Source of the DNA: Adiantum capillus-veneris
Lineage: Eukaryota; Streptophyta; Polypodiopsida; Polypodiales; Pteridaceae
Length of the DNA: 64,000 nt
Assembly: GCA_014529385.2 (NCBI GenBank)
Contig: CM043949.1
Span: 148,345,850 to 148,409,849 of the forward strand
Direction of reading: 5' to 3'
Shown here: piece by piece, positions 10,470 through 21,651 of the stretch
Layout: every line of letters starts with the position of its first letter
Numbering within the stretch: position 1 is the first letter of the stretch
Notes under the pieces: generated by a model
Seen by the model: the letters and a program-made list of their open reading frames with translations, nothing else
What the model was told of the DNA's origin: nothing
Database searches by the model: none
Program-made: the position numbers and the translations under genes

Positions 10470-10676
10470 AAAATATGTCAAGAAATTTGCGGTCTTGCCA
10501 AGAAAGCACTGGGCTTATGGCTGTGAGAGTTTGTGAGAGAACTCAACAAAAACTATATGAAGGATTTAAACCATAGATGCCATGAAGACTAGGGTTTGGA
10601 AATAAGTGCAATCAAAGAAGACTCACTCTTTCTCTCTTGCACTCACACTCACAAAGAAAGAACACAAAAGAGAATG

Positions 10677-10889
10677 TCAAAACAATACAAAAATGAAAAC
10701 ATCAAGGCTATGGTCATATCGTATCATGGGTAATATGAAAGGGTTAATAGATGAGTTAATGGCATTCAATCTTGGCTGACCAAATAGGCTACAAATTGTT
10801 CTTTGGAATTGTAGTTTTGTGCTTACCATAATATATATATTTTGTCTAGTGATTGGGATTAATTGTGTGTATAAATTCTCTTGGTTCAT
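10677..10889 (-). CDS. Small ORF B, second of a pair upstream of G2 gag
   Basis: A 70-codon intact frame: MNQENLYTQ, then ARQ-like TRQNIYIMVSTKLQFQ, then SLFGQPRLNAI, then NPFILPMIRY, then DVFIFVLF. Its ATG overlaps the stop of ORF A (ATGA). It is the counterpart of ORF D upstream of G1 with the same length. The shared core with A, C and D is F-G-x-x-R-L-x-x-I and I-L-P-x-I. Function is unknown, and no signal peptide or membrane segment is clear. Confidence 0.55.
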   Translation of the reverse strand: MNQENLYTQLIPITRQNIYIMVSTKLQFQRTICSLFGQPRLNAINSSINPFILPMIRYDHSLDVFIFVLF

Positions 10890-11104
10890 AGCAAGATAAC
10901 TACGCTTATGTCAAAAGAAAATTTATAGTCTATGAGAGGAAGTATGATGGGATCCAGTGATAGAAGTATTTCATTGAGCCTTTCTGGGCCAAAGAGAAAC
11001 ACTATACGTTGTTGAAAGTGTATTTTATGGCTAATCCATACGTTAATTCTAATAGATCGTACAGAATGAAAGAGATAGAAATTATCATCATGTGGGTTAT
11101 TCAT
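10886..11104 (-). CDS. Small ORF A, first of a pair upstream of G2 gag
   Basis: A 72-codon intact frame: MNNPHDDNFYLFHSVRSIRI, then WISHKIHFQQRIVFLFGPERL, then DPIILPLIDY and SFDISVVILL. It matches ORF C upstream of G1 over its whole length and ORF B more weakly. Stop and start of A and B overlap, as in translationally coupled genes, though plant ribosomes rarely use that arrangement. It may instead be a decayed tandem duplication of one exon-like unit. I do not know the family. Confidence 0.55.
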   Translation of the reverse strand: MNNPHDDNFYLFHSVRSIRINVWISHKIHFQQRIVFLFGPERLNEILLSLDPIILPLIDYKFSFDISVVILL

Positions 11105-11298
11105 CTAGGATAGTATGTGAGAAATGTAGATATGAGAGAAGAGAAGAGAAGAGAGTTTCCCTCCCAAGCCCTATTCTTGCCCGTAGGCAATAAGGATACT
11201 GCGGGGAGAGATGTACCTGTAGCAAGGAGAACCTAAAATTTGTAGAGAGGATGAATTACTAAAAGTGAGAGAGATATATTGGTTAAAGAGATGAGATT

Positions 11299-11348
<50 letters not shown>

Positions 11349-12480
11349 GATTATAGATGAAAAATAAAACAACAAGAAATCAAGAAAACATCAATGTAGA
11401 ACACATCTTACTTGACAAACCCTTCGACACCATTATTGATGGAGAGAAAAGAAGAGGGGAGAATTCAACGTTGATTGATACGCCAAGTCCAAGACCTTCC
11501 TTGATTAGAGTTGATCTTCCAAGGATAGTGTACAAGAATGGCTAGTCTTCCTCTAGGAGAAAGTGTAGGCTTGGGTTTATGTTAATGGCTAAGTACAAAT
11601 AGGCATTACTACACACTCCCTCAAAAATTCCTCTCATCAATGGCTTGAATGCTTGAGTTCCTTTTCAAGGAAGAAGAGGTCCCCTTTTATAGGTGAAGGG
11701 AACCCCCAAGGGTTTACACAAGAAGAGAGGAGCCAGTGTGAACAGGAATTAAGAAAATTGGAAATGAGTTGTCCTTGCATGATGTGGACAAACTAGGGTC
11801 CAGTATTTTGATCATATCTTCTCAACCTTGGCTCCAAATAAAAAAATAAAAATATGGACAGAAACTTCAACTCATTAGCTACGATTTTCATTTTAAAATA
11901 ATTTAACAATTCGAATTGGAACCTTGTGTAAAAAATTCATCAAAATAGGATCCATTTCTGGCAACAAAAGTCTTCCTATGATCCCCTTAGCCTAGACTTT
12001 CATTTGATTCCAAAGGACACCTCATGCCATATGAAAGCATGACATTTCTCCTTGCAAAATTTTTGTAATCATGCTTGCAATAATGCATTAAAATAAGTGT
12101 ATCTTTGAAATCATGCCACCTAGTGTCCCACTAGGATTTGATTCCCTCCTAGTAGCTATTTAAAAAGAAATATAAGAAAAATATGAAAAATACATAGAAT
12201 ATATATATATTGGAGTTTACCCTAGATATAGGATCTAGCTAGGGTGTGAGATGATAATGAGATAGTAGAAATAAAGAATCAATGCTTTTTGCCCCAAGTT
12301 AAAGAGGCGGAGCTATTGATGCTTTTCCGATAGTATTTTCTGATGGTAAAGTAAGAATAGGTTACCCTTGAGAAAAATAATAGGATGAGATAGAAGGCTT
12401 ATTATTATACTTAAATATGCATATGTACATTATAGGAAAGATAATTATTTATCTAAAAAATTACAAGATAGATCTTGTAG
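11105..12480 (-). promoter_or_regulatory. Putative LTR sequence of G2 with TATA box; otherwise non-coding
   Basis: No supported gene. On the minus strand a TATA box (CACCTATAAAAGGG) lies at about 11,684-11,696, some 1.2 kb before gag. A purine-rich stretch and an AT microsatellite lie downstream of it. The small plus-strand ORF at 11,357-11,545 is not credible. The outer LTR end was not found. The stretch 12,180-12,480 is AT-rich with nothing recognisable. Confidence 0.4.
11301..11344. repeat. (AT)n microsatellite
   Basis: A run of 22 uninterrupted AT dinucleotides. Confidence 0.95.
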
Positions 12481-13217
12481 CATGCGTTCCCACTATGTAC
12501 GTGTCACAGCACGACAACGTGTAGGATGTCTAATGCAAGCAAATCAAGTCAGAATTTGACTTTGAGCATTGTAAGGTGTTATATAGCCTAAGGCAAGCCT
12601 GCTAGTCAGTTTTGGTCCAATTTGGAGTTGATTAGACTGATCGATACCGTCAACAGGCCGTCGGAACAGATTTCTGACTCATTGACCAGCTTATAGGAGT
12701 CCAAATCAAAAACTAAAAGCAACTGTAAGGTTAGCACAACAAAGGGAAACAACAGTGCAAAAATCTAGGCAAAATACGGCAGGAGACATCCTACTCGTAG
12801 GATGTCTATTGGGGCATACTTCAGAGAAAATTTGACCTAGCCTAGACAGTGAGGTTCCAATTGTCTTAAGGATTCCAGAACTTCTTTCAGAAGTGAATTT
12901 GGACCTTGATTTCCCATTTGACAAAGCAAAGACTGAATTTAGACTTATTCGCGTAAATTGGCCAACATCAAAGAGATGTACCGTTTCAGATTAGCAACCT
13001 AATCCAGAACATCAGCAGTGTATAAAATACAGTAGTGGTTGAGATTAACTCTCTAGTTATACCAATCATTACTAAGATAACCTCTAGCAGATAAATGCTT
13101 TGATTCAATTGCCGAAATTAAAACTCTTGTGTACAGGTATATTCAACAACAAAGGCAAGAAGTTGTGCAGAAACTGACCCGTTGCCAGGTGAGTGGTTGA
13201 ATTTGTGCTAAATTGCA
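12481..13217 (+). promoter_or_regulatory. Probable end of the G3 5' LTR, with palindrome, TATA box and possible primer site
   Basis: At 12,784-12,807 lies a 24-bp palindrome with one mismatch, the same sequence as in the repeats at 24.7-25.6 kb. A half copy sits at 12,519-12,531. A TATA box (TATAAAATAC) is at 13,021-13,030. The sequence TGACCCGTTGCCAGGTGA at 13,175-13,192 resembles the TGGCGCCGTTGCCGGGGA site used by some plant gypsy elements, but with several mismatches. ORF1 starts 26 bases later. This order fits U3, TATA, R-U5 and primer site, but the upstream LTR end was not found. Confidence 0.4.
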
Positions 13218-14129
13218 TTGATAAGTTTGATGAATTTAAGATCAAGCAGATACATTGTTAGAGACCAGAAGGTGGCAGGTGACCAAGGTAGCTTAGTGTC
13301 CACCGAAGAGAGTGTATCTCAGGCTAGGCTAGATCCGCAAGCACCGATTATTGAGGAAGGTAGTGATACTGACACTTCGTCAGACAAATCTTTCTTCATG
13401 ATGGGTAGTCAACGGACAGAAGGTTTCACCTATGATGGACCTATGCGAGGAGGAAGCACCTCCCAAAATCCTTTGAATGATTCCAAGCTTACGGTGATCT
13501 TCTTAGAGGGAAAAAACTCAAGAGGAGCCCTAGTCTATTCTGACTATCGAGGCCGCAAGTGCATTTGTATCGAAGAGAGGCCAGCACAAAGATTGGAGAT
13601 AATCAGCGTGTATGATGATGGAGATAGATTCCGAGACAAAAAGGGGAACCACTATTTAATAGTTAGCAACCCTGAAGATTACAACAGATATGGAGATAGC
13701 GTGGCTAAAGGGAAAATGGTTTTAGAAACTCAAGAGCCGCCACCAAACATTGATCGGCACGGAGCTATTTTTATATACGATAAGAAAACAACCAGGATTC
13801 CAACTTATAACGAGAATGTGGGAATCTACAAACACGAGAGCGAGGGTATTGTCTCTTACTTTCGCAGCAAAGAACCATACGTAAACGATCTAAGCAAAGA
13901 CAAGGTTCTTTACCTATTCTCTTATGAAACTGATACGGGGAAGGGCATAGTTTTTGTTGATAGATATGGGCAAGAATACCAACGTATTCCCCCAGAGGAA
14001 GTAGAAAGAGCAATAGGTCCAAGAGCATCAGCATCTGCCCCTGAGGAAATGCCGAGAGCCGTCCACACCCCAAGCAAGTCAACGAATCCATTTTCAGATG
14101 AGTACGACACTACCTCACATTCCACCTGA
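13218..14129 (+). CDS. G3 ORF1, unknown protein upstream of gag
   Basis: A 303-codon open frame. The first ~110 residues are polar and probably disordered (EEGSDTDTSSDKSF). The middle holds short similar segments ending in an aromatic-Asp/Gly turn: LVYSDYRGRKCICIEE, then FRDKKGNHYLIVS, then AIFIYDKKTTRIP, then VFVDRYGQEYQRIP. They look like a repeated beta-hairpin motif. The C-terminus is Ser/Pro-rich. It ends 32 bases inside the overlapping gag frame, which lies in a different phase. It may be a separate product or the frameshifted N-terminus of gag. I do not recognise a family. Confidence 0.6.
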   Translation: MISLMNLRSSRYIVRDQKVAGDQGSLVSTEESVSQARLDPQAPIIEEGSDTDTSSDKSFFMMGSQRTEGFTYDGPMRGGSTSQNPLNDSKLTVIFLEGKNSRGALVYSDYRGRKCICIEERPAQRLEIISVYDDGDRFRDKKGNHYLIVSNPEDYNRYGDSVAKGKMVLETQEPPPNIDRHGAIFIYDKKTTRIPTYNENVGIYKHESEGIVSYFRSKEPYVNDLSKDKVLYLFSYETDTGKGIVFVDRYGQEYQRIPPEEVERAIGPRASASAPEEMPRAVHTPSKSTNPFSDEYDTTSHST

Positions 14130-16656
14130 CCGCAAGCATTCAACAACCAAGACCAACCAGCACATCATCCATCATTGCAGACATGGCTTCGACAGAGTGC
14201 AACAATGGAACCAGACTGAAACTGAGATGGTTATCCAACCGCACGAGGGCTCAGGGATTTGCAAGAACCACCACACTATTCAAGGTATCAAGCAGAAAGC
14301 AAAAGACACAAGGGTCTCGACCGAGCTTAGGGGATCACCCATCGAACGAGTCCGAAGAGAAGAACCACCTCCAGCGAGAACCGTTAGAAATTATGGCTTA
14401 GGAGCACCGTTGGGCGAGGAACTAGCCTATTACAGAAGGCCTGAGGAGGTGTATAGACTTGGAAGGGGTGATCCAATGATGAGGTTTGTAGACCATCGCA
14501 GAATTAGACCTTCTCAAGTGCAAAAATGGGTAAACAAGAAATACACAGGAAACAGAGACCCAAGAGATCATGTAGCAGCCTTTGTGCGTGTAATAAGAGC
14601 AGAAAAGGTGTTAGACTTTCCTACCCAATTTGCAGGGTTTGGACTAACCCTAGAGGATGATGCTGCAACTTGGTTTGACTCTGTGGAGCGTAGAGATTTT
14701 GAGTCGATGGAGGAAGTGTTTGACGAGTTTATTGAGGAATTCTCTCAAAGGGGAATAGCTCATAATACCGTCTCACAAATCCATAAGTTCAAACAAAAAG
14801 ATGGATAATCTGTACAGAGGGCAGTCCTAAGACTAAAAAGATATGTTAAGTTTTGTCTTGTTGAAGAACTGCCAACTCAGTCCATACTTAAGTTGATATT
14901 CATCCAAGGACTAAGGAATGCAGATCTCTAGAAAGACTTACATATGAAGAGGAGCATGACGCTGAATGAGTTGACCAAGGAGGCTTTGTACCTTGTGGAC
15001 AATTGTGCGGTCTACAAAGAAGGGGAGTTCAAGGACCTTGATGACGATTCATCTTCACAACAAAGTGGCAGCAAGTCTTCCAAGACAACACTGAAAGGAG
15101 AAATAGCAGTAAACCAAGAGTAGCTCGTAGATGAAGTGTTAAAAAAGATCAACTTGTATGCCAAACCCCAGGCTAAATAGCCCAAGTGGTGTGCTATTGA
15201 AAAAAAATGGACAAACCATGGGACCGAGGAATGTTACTATAACAAGGGATATGTGAGGGAGAGGCCTTATGCTCCCCAAGCTCCTGTAGTTTCCACTCAA
15301 GTTCCACCGATGCCTAGATATCAAGCATGCAACTTACCAGGACCTGTAGGTGTAGAAAGACCACAACCGGTGTTGGAGCAACAACCACCCCTACCAGGTT
15401 TACGACTTGTTGGTATAAGATACACACCAACGGTAACGAAATCAGAAGAAAAGGCTTTGGTGCCTATGCATGCATATTATGAAGATCCCAATGGATATGC
15501 AGAAAACCCGGTCTATTATCCACCGGAAGAACCCTTGACACCATAACCATGGAGCATGATAGGAAATCAAGGACCTCCAACCGCTGCACATGCCGCAGGA
15601 GAAGGAAGTTATAGCTTAGATGAATGAACATTGTTGTTCATAGCCAATGGAGGCATGGGCAGATAGAGACAGGCTTACCAGCAAAGAGGAGCTCAAGGAG
15701 CACTTCAACAACCCAAGGGCCCCTGCTACAAGTGTGGCGGAGACCATTGGCTGAGAGATTGTCCTCATGATGAAATCATTAGAGTCAATGCGTATTGCCC
15801 AGAATGTGGAATTACTCATTTGATTCCTGATAGCCCTAAAAACCTGAGCAAAGGAGCAAAAACCACCTTGAACCTATTGGAAACAGTACCTTCCAGTGGA
15901 GGATCGGAAAATGAAACAATCATACCTATTCAGGCGGTAACACGAGCACAAGCCCAAAGAAGGACGAACGAACCCATAATAGAAGAACCAAAAACAAATG
16001 CCCAAGGTTCAGAAACAAAAAATCAGAGAAGCACTTGGAAAGCGAGAAAGGCGCGTAGGAAAGCCAGGAAAGAGCGAGAGCAAACAACCCTATCCGATGA
16101 GTTGAAACATACAAAGAACAGATTGGAGCGGTTAGAAGATCTAGCTAGCCTAAGCTCACACACCACAGCAGCCATAGCACCTAAGGAAATAGCAGAGCCC
16201 AAAAGTGCAGGATCAAGAGGATCTGTACTGGCAGACAAGGTAAACGAGCAGCTGGATGCACTTCTAAAAGCTTATGAAGCTCGACTTAAAAAAAACCAAA
16301 CCCAAGAGCAAAGGTGGATGACTTATCCATATGGAGAAATACAAAAACAAAGGTTGGATATGTGTAAAACGATGATCGAGATGGCTCAATCATTGATGGA
16401 AGACCCGTTGGGTAAACCGGCAAATTGTCATGACGCACCAGCTCCAACCCCTATCCAGCCAATGTTAGAGAAACATGAAGAAAAAAAGGAAAGACTCACT
16501 AATGATTATGAGTCCACAGGAGAGCCTATCATAATACCAAATACCACCGATGAGGCAAGTGACAGGGTCCATCCTAAAATATTGGTAGAAATGGGAAAGG
16601 ACGGTAACATTCTAGATGATTTGTGGAAACAAATCAGGGAGGCCAATCGAGGCTAA
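14098..16656 (+). pseudogene. G3 gag with two zinc knuckles
   Basis: Capsid region at about 14,430-14,810 (VQKWVNKKYTGNRDPRDHV, then FAGFGLTLEDDAATWFDSV, then FIEEFSQRGIAHN). It is followed by in-frame stops at 14,806, about 14,930, 15,121 and 15,178, and in the 15.5-15.7 kb stretch. The same sense continues as MTLNELTKEALYLVD and a Pro-rich region. A CCHC knuckle CYKCGGDHWLRDC is at about 15,730-15,770, with a second weaker C-x2-C unit (YCPECGITHLI) right after. The tail from 15,820 is basic then coiled (KARKARRKARKEREQ, DELKHTKNRLERLEDL). It binds and packages element RNA in the family. This copy is inactive. Confidence 0.8.
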
Positions 16657-16947
16657 TAGGATGAGTAACCACATGAATAGCACAAAAAAAGAAAAGAACG
16701 TGATCTTACCTCCTATTGAAGAATTCGAGGCAAGATCACAAGTGAACTTTGAAATACATTCACAAGGGGGAGACTAAGGATCTATTAGTTCGGGGCACAA
16801 CCAACCAGACTCTTTGAGAACTTTACCCTCTTACCAGGGAGAATATGAAGCTAAGTCGGAAGTGAGGGCAATCCCATCTCAAATACTTTCTTCTAACAAG
16901 GTGATGGATTCACAAGGATTGATTGAGATGTTATCCACCCCGGTGGC

Positions 16948-18255
16948 ATGCACAATCACGTTAGCAGAACTCCTAAGGTTAAGGCCAAACATGTGGACAA
17001 CAATAGGAAAATGCCTAGAAAAATTTGGAGTGAAAGACCCCACCTTGAAGCTACAAGAAGGAATCAGGGAGTTGGCAGACCTAACTTGAACACTAGGCCG
17101 GTACCATTGAATAAGGTTGGAGAATATTGTGAGGGAGAAGACGGAAACACGACGCTACCGGTAGAATTCCAAGGAGTAGTTTCCAAAGCTATTCTTGACA
17201 GTGGATCGGGAGTTGTTATTGCCACCAAGGAAATCTGGAAAAAATAGGGAAAACCAGCTTTGAGGGCTACCAGAATGAAGCTGTAGTTGGCAGATGGGTT
17301 CATGGAGAAGTCTCTAGGACTCTTAGAAAAAGTAATTGTCACTTCGTGTGGAATCGAGTACGAGCATACATTTGTAATAGTCGATTTTGACAAAAAGAAC
17401 AATTATGAGATAATCTTGGGATGACCATTCATGCGACAACTGAAGATGGTCCAAGATTGGGGTTATGACCACATATACCTCAGACATGGCGAGACGACAA
17501 CTAAAATACACCTGAAAGACCATAGTTACAAAGATGTAAACCAAACACCAGTGGAAGAGTTTGATTCGGCTACAGTATCAGGATCGGAACTACCAGCATG
17601 GTTAGGGCAACCAAAAGAGCTATGGATGTGCGGAGCTTCACATTGTGGAAGCTTAAGAAAAGAGGAATGCATCTTAGAAAGAGCAATTGAGGACAAGGAG
17701 TATATTCCGAAACCTTTCCCTGAAGATGCCTTGGAACCTCTAGAATGGGAACACATACTGGTAACATTAGATGTCTGTACCATTACCGACAGTCCAACAA
17801 CAAAATTTTGCGATAAGGATGGCTACGACATGCTACCCTATTACATGGTAAGCGTTGTGTTAGAAAAAGAGACAGTAGAACCTACGGAACAAGAAGAGTT
17901 TTACAGCTCCTCTGAACAATTGGAAGTAAATGATGAAGCAGATAATGAGTGTTCAGACACCTCAAGTGAGCGTGGGAATGAAGCCAAAAATATCAAGTTT
18001 TATGATTTTGCTAATCAACACCCTAGACGCCAAGAACGCTATAGGAGGAAAAGAGCCGGAAGGCAAGCGAGAGAGAACCTGATGCCCAGGATCAAAGGTA
18101 AAACTCACTATTTGATACTTGTAAAAGCAGAGGATTGTGTGAAAGATCAAATATCAGGGAAATTCTTAGAAAATCGAAAAGAACGAACGCGAAAAGAAAT
18201 AAAACAAGTAAGAAAAGCTAAAACTGAAACAAAATCACAAAAATCTGAAAAATAA
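16948..18255 (+). pseudogene. G3 retropepsin between gag and RT (first protease)
   Basis: The frame carries AILDSGSGVVIATKEIW, a retropepsin active-site loop with D-S-G intact, at about 17,190-17,240. A TAG and another stop follow, then VTSCGIEYEHTFVIVDF and YEIILG with a TGA in place of the usual Arg before PF. Downstream is a long acidic then very basic linker (RRQERYRRKRAGRQAREN) to RT. This is the normal gypsy position for PR. The same frame leads on into RT. A second, separate retropepsin domain lies after integrase in this element. Confidence 0.8.
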
Positions 18256-18330
18256 AAAAAAGAACCAACAAAAGACCCAGAGTGGACCAAACTGGAGCGT
18301 AAATAGAAATACCAAGAACTGAAAAGGTCT

Positions 18331-20090
18331 TTGAGAGAGATATGGACAACTGAAGAAGATAGTGATGGTAAAGGGGAGTCAGAAAAGGGCAACATGAACA
18401 TACCAGCATACTATCGGAAATTTACTATCCAAGATAGAAAAATCATCATGACACCACCAATAATGGAGAGAACCAACCGAGAATCTTATGATGGGCCTGA
18501 AAATGCAAAAAGAATAGACCTCGCTGAACCAGGTGAAAAGCCTCATCCGGTCTATATAGCTAACGATTTAGAGCCTGAGGAGGAAGCGCAGCTAACACAA
18601 CTTCTCACAAAGTATAAAGATGTGTTCGCTTGGTCCTATAAAGACCTCAAAGGAGTGGATCCATTGATATGCCAACATACAATTCCTTTGAAATCGGATG
18701 CAAAACCTAGCAAACAATGTCCTTATACATATAATGACACTTTTGCCAAATGAATCAAAGAAGAGATTGATAAACTGATGGAAGTAGAGTTCATCTATGA
18801 AATTGAACATACAGATTGGGTTTCACCCATTGTGGTAGTTCCCAAGAAGAATGTAAAACTGCAAGTGTGTATAAACCTCAAAAAGGTGAATGCAGCAACC
18901 ATAAGGGATAATTATCCCTTGCCAATTACAGAACATGTCCTTGAGCGAGTGGCCGGGAAACGGGCTTATTCCTTTCTGGATGGGTTTTCAGGATACAACC
19001 AATTGGCAATAGCAAGGGAGGATCAACACAAAATAACGTTTGCCACAGAATGGGGGATTTATGCATATCGAGTTATGCCATTTGGCTTAACAAATGCACC
19101 AGCCACTTTCCAGAGGTTAATGACTCACGCTTTCAAGGAATACCTAAGAATATTCTTAGAAATTTACATGGATGACCTATGTATACACTCTCTTTTGCGA
19201 GAGGAACATATTGACCATTTGCGAAAGGTCTTTGAAAAGTGCAGAACATATCGAATCTGTCTAAACCCGGAGAAATGTGTATTTATGGTTAAGCAAGGAT
19301 GAATCTTAGGACACATTGTCTCAAGAAACGGCATAACCACATACTTAGACAAAGTCAAAGTAATTGTAGACCTGCCCAGGCCTACTAATGCGAAACAAGT
19401 GAAATCCTTCATGGGGCACTGCGGATATTATTGAAGATTCATATACATGTATGCGGTTATCGCATAACCTCTGCATCATTTGCTAGTCAATTTCGAATGG
19501 ACCAAGGAGTGTGAAACCTCATTCCAAAGGCTGAAGGAAAACCTTATATCCGCACCTGTATTAAAGGCGCCACATTGGGAAAAGATATTCCATGTGCACA
19601 TTGATGCTTCAGCATACGCCATTGGAAGTATTCTAGCTCAACCTGGAGACGGAACAATGGATTTTCCGGTTTTCTATGCGAGCCGACAGTTAAACAGTGC
19701 AAAAAAGAACTACACAACCACCGAGAGGGAAGGGTTAGGAATGATTTATGCTGTAAAGAAGTTTCGGCATTATTTTCTTGCAAACAAATTTGTGCTCTTC
19801 ACGGATCATCAAAACCTTGCAATACAGGGAGAATCGTACGCTGGTTTATTATATTGCTAGAATTTGAATTCACAGTGGTGTTCAAAAAGGGTAAAACCCA
19901 TCTGCGAGCTGATCATCTTTCAAGAATACACAACGGGGAAGCTTCTCAAGGGGTAGATGATGACATACCAGATGCTTATCTTTTCAACATTGAAATGGTA
20001 CCCAAATGGTCTCAGGAAATAGTTGGCATTCTCTCCTTCGGAAGTGAGTTTGATAATACAGAATGTAGATCCAAACAGCAAACAATTTGA
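18331..20090 (+). pseudogene. G3 reverse transcriptase and RNase H
   Basis: RT blocks run in one frame with several TGA stops: HPVYIANDLEPEEEAQL, then VSPIVVVPKKNVKLQVC, then FLDGFSGYNQL, then MPFGLTNAPATFQRL, then IYMDDLCIHS (the YMDD box) at about 19,165, and FMGHCGYY. RNase H follows with Asp in HVHIDASAYAIG, Glu in TEREGLGM and Asp in FTDHQNL. A small deletion near 19,830 shifts the frame, which then continues at 19,854 as EFEFTVVFKKGKTHLRADHL. There is no archaeal-type second RNase H here, unlike in G1. Stops include TGA where relatives have Arg. Confidence 0.9.
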
Positions 20091-20472
20091 CAAAAAAAAA
20101 AACTTCCAGTTGATAGCAGGACGGATATATCATCTTGAATCTGACCTAATCCTACGATTATGTACAAATACGAAAGAATTTGAGTGCTACCTTGAAGAGG
20201 CACATGTCCAGGGTTGTGCACTTCATTGTTCGACAATGAAAACACACCAGAGACTAAAACAGTTAGGGGTGTATTGGCCAACTATGTATGCGGATACACA
20301 TTCTTATGTTACCAATTGTACAGTATGTAGTGTCAAATGACCAGTGGATCACGCAACTTTGTTTCGGCTAAACATAGCACCTGCATGGAGTCAAAATATC
20401 ATTGGCTTCATAACCACTAGAACGTTCCCTGAGAACATTACAAGAACATGAAAAAAAGCTATAGAGCTGGAA
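20091..20472 (+). pseudogene. G3 first H2C2 zinc module plus linker
   Basis: Sequence GRIYHLESDLILRLC, then EEAHVQGCALHCSTMKTH, then YWPTMYADTHSYVTNCTVC is an integrase-type H2C2 module (His in EEAH and ALHC, Cys in NCTVC). After a TGA at 20,338 the same frame carries a linker (FRLNIAPAWSQNIIGF) into a second H2C2 module that belongs to the integrase proper. G4 has the same first module at 31,690-31,900, so the duplication is a trait of this lineage and not an accident of this copy. Confidence 0.65.
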
Positions 20473-21651
20473 GCTCGTGACTTTCAGTTAATTGGAAATC
20501 AACTCTATAAGCGGGGAAAGGACAATCAACTTAGAATCTGTGCAAGTGAAAGCGAATACCTGCTGATTCTAGAACATGCACATAGCGGAGTAAGTGGGGG
20601 CCATTTTTCGGGCGATAAGACGGCAAAAATTGTCTTAACTACAAGAATTTGGTGGCCTACATTGCACATGGAGGCCGATGAGTTTGTAAAGCGTTGTGAT
20701 ACATGTCAATGCACCAAGATACCAATAAAAAGAGATGAGATGCCATTACGGCCAATGATGGGGGCAAGAGAATTTGCAAAATGGGGCATTGATTTTGTGG
20801 GACCTATATCACCCCCTGCATATCGCACCCATACCCAATATATCATTGTTGCTACGGACTATCTCACAAAATGGGTCGAAGCCAAAGCAACACAAAAAGC
20901 TGATGCATGCACCACGGCTCAATTTTTGTATGAGAATGTTTTTGTATGTTACGGGTTACCAATAGAAATTTTCAGTGACCGTGGAACACACTTCCTCAAT
21001 GAATTCATTGAATATCTACTAGAGGAATTCATGGTCATACATAGGAAACCAGCACCATACCATCCACAGGCCAATGGACAAGCTGAGGCCACAAATAAAA
21101 CAGTATGCACGGTTCTCACTAAAATAGTGTCAGAATCAAGAACCGATTGGGATCAGCAGCTACAGTCAACACTATTGGCATACAGGGTAGCTTACAAAAC
21201 ATCAATAGGAACAACACCATACAACATGGTGTTTGGGCTAAATGCTATACTACCCATAGAGTTTTTAATCCCAACTCTACGAGTAGCAACAAGTTTGGAA
21301 TGGACAGGGCATGAACTCTCTTCAAGAATTAATGATCTTGAAAAGCTAGATGAACTCCGCTTACGAGCTGTCACTTCAATCTATGCTAAAAAGAGAAGAC
21401 AAAAGGAATTTTTTTACAAACATGTGCGTACCAAAGAGTTCAAAATAGGTGATTACGTACTTGTTTATACCTTGAAGCACCATGCCAAGAAACTTAAAAA
21501 GCGAGGGATGGGACCATTTGTGATTCATGATCTATCACAAAGTGGAGTTGTCAAGCTTGCTACATTAGCAGGTGAAGAAATGCCAAACTGGATTAGTGGG
21601 TGTCGACTGAGGAGATATCTTCTACCCCTCACACAGGAGATGCTCCAATAG
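20473..21651 (+). CDS. G3 integrase with H2C2 module, D,D35E core and C-terminal domain
   Basis: The open frame starts after a TGA at about 20,450. H2C2 module: EHAHSGVSGGHFS, then CDTCQCTK. Core: Asp in KWGIDFVGP, Asp in FSDRGTHF and Glu in GQAEATNK, the last two 35 residues apart. C-terminal region: VLVYTLKHHAKKLKKRGMGPF and CRLRRYLLPLT. It would join element cDNA to host DNA. It ends with a TAG at 21,649, after which the same frame continues into a protease-like domain. In G4 the residue at this stop is a sense codon, so the two domains were probably one polyprotein. Confidence 0.9.
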   Translation, partial: ARDFQLIGNQLYKRGKDNQLRICASESEYLLILEHAHSGVSGGHFSGDKTAKIVLTTRIWWPTLHMEADEFVKRCDTCQCTKIPIKRDEMPLRPMMGAREFAKWGIDFVGPISPPAYRTHTQYIIVATDYLTKWVEAKATQKADACTTAQFLYENVFVCYGLPIEIFSDRGTHFLNEFIEYLLEEFMVIHRKPAPYHPQANGQAEATNKTVCTVLTKIVSESRTDWDQQLQSTLLAYRVAYKTSIGTTPYNMVFGLNAILPIEFLIPTLRVATSLEWTGHELSSRINDLEKLDELRLRAVTSIYAKKRRQKEFFYKHVRTKEFKIGDYVLVYTLKHHAKKLKKRGMGPFVIHDLSQSGVVKLATLAGEEMPNWISGCRLRRYLLPLTQEMLQ

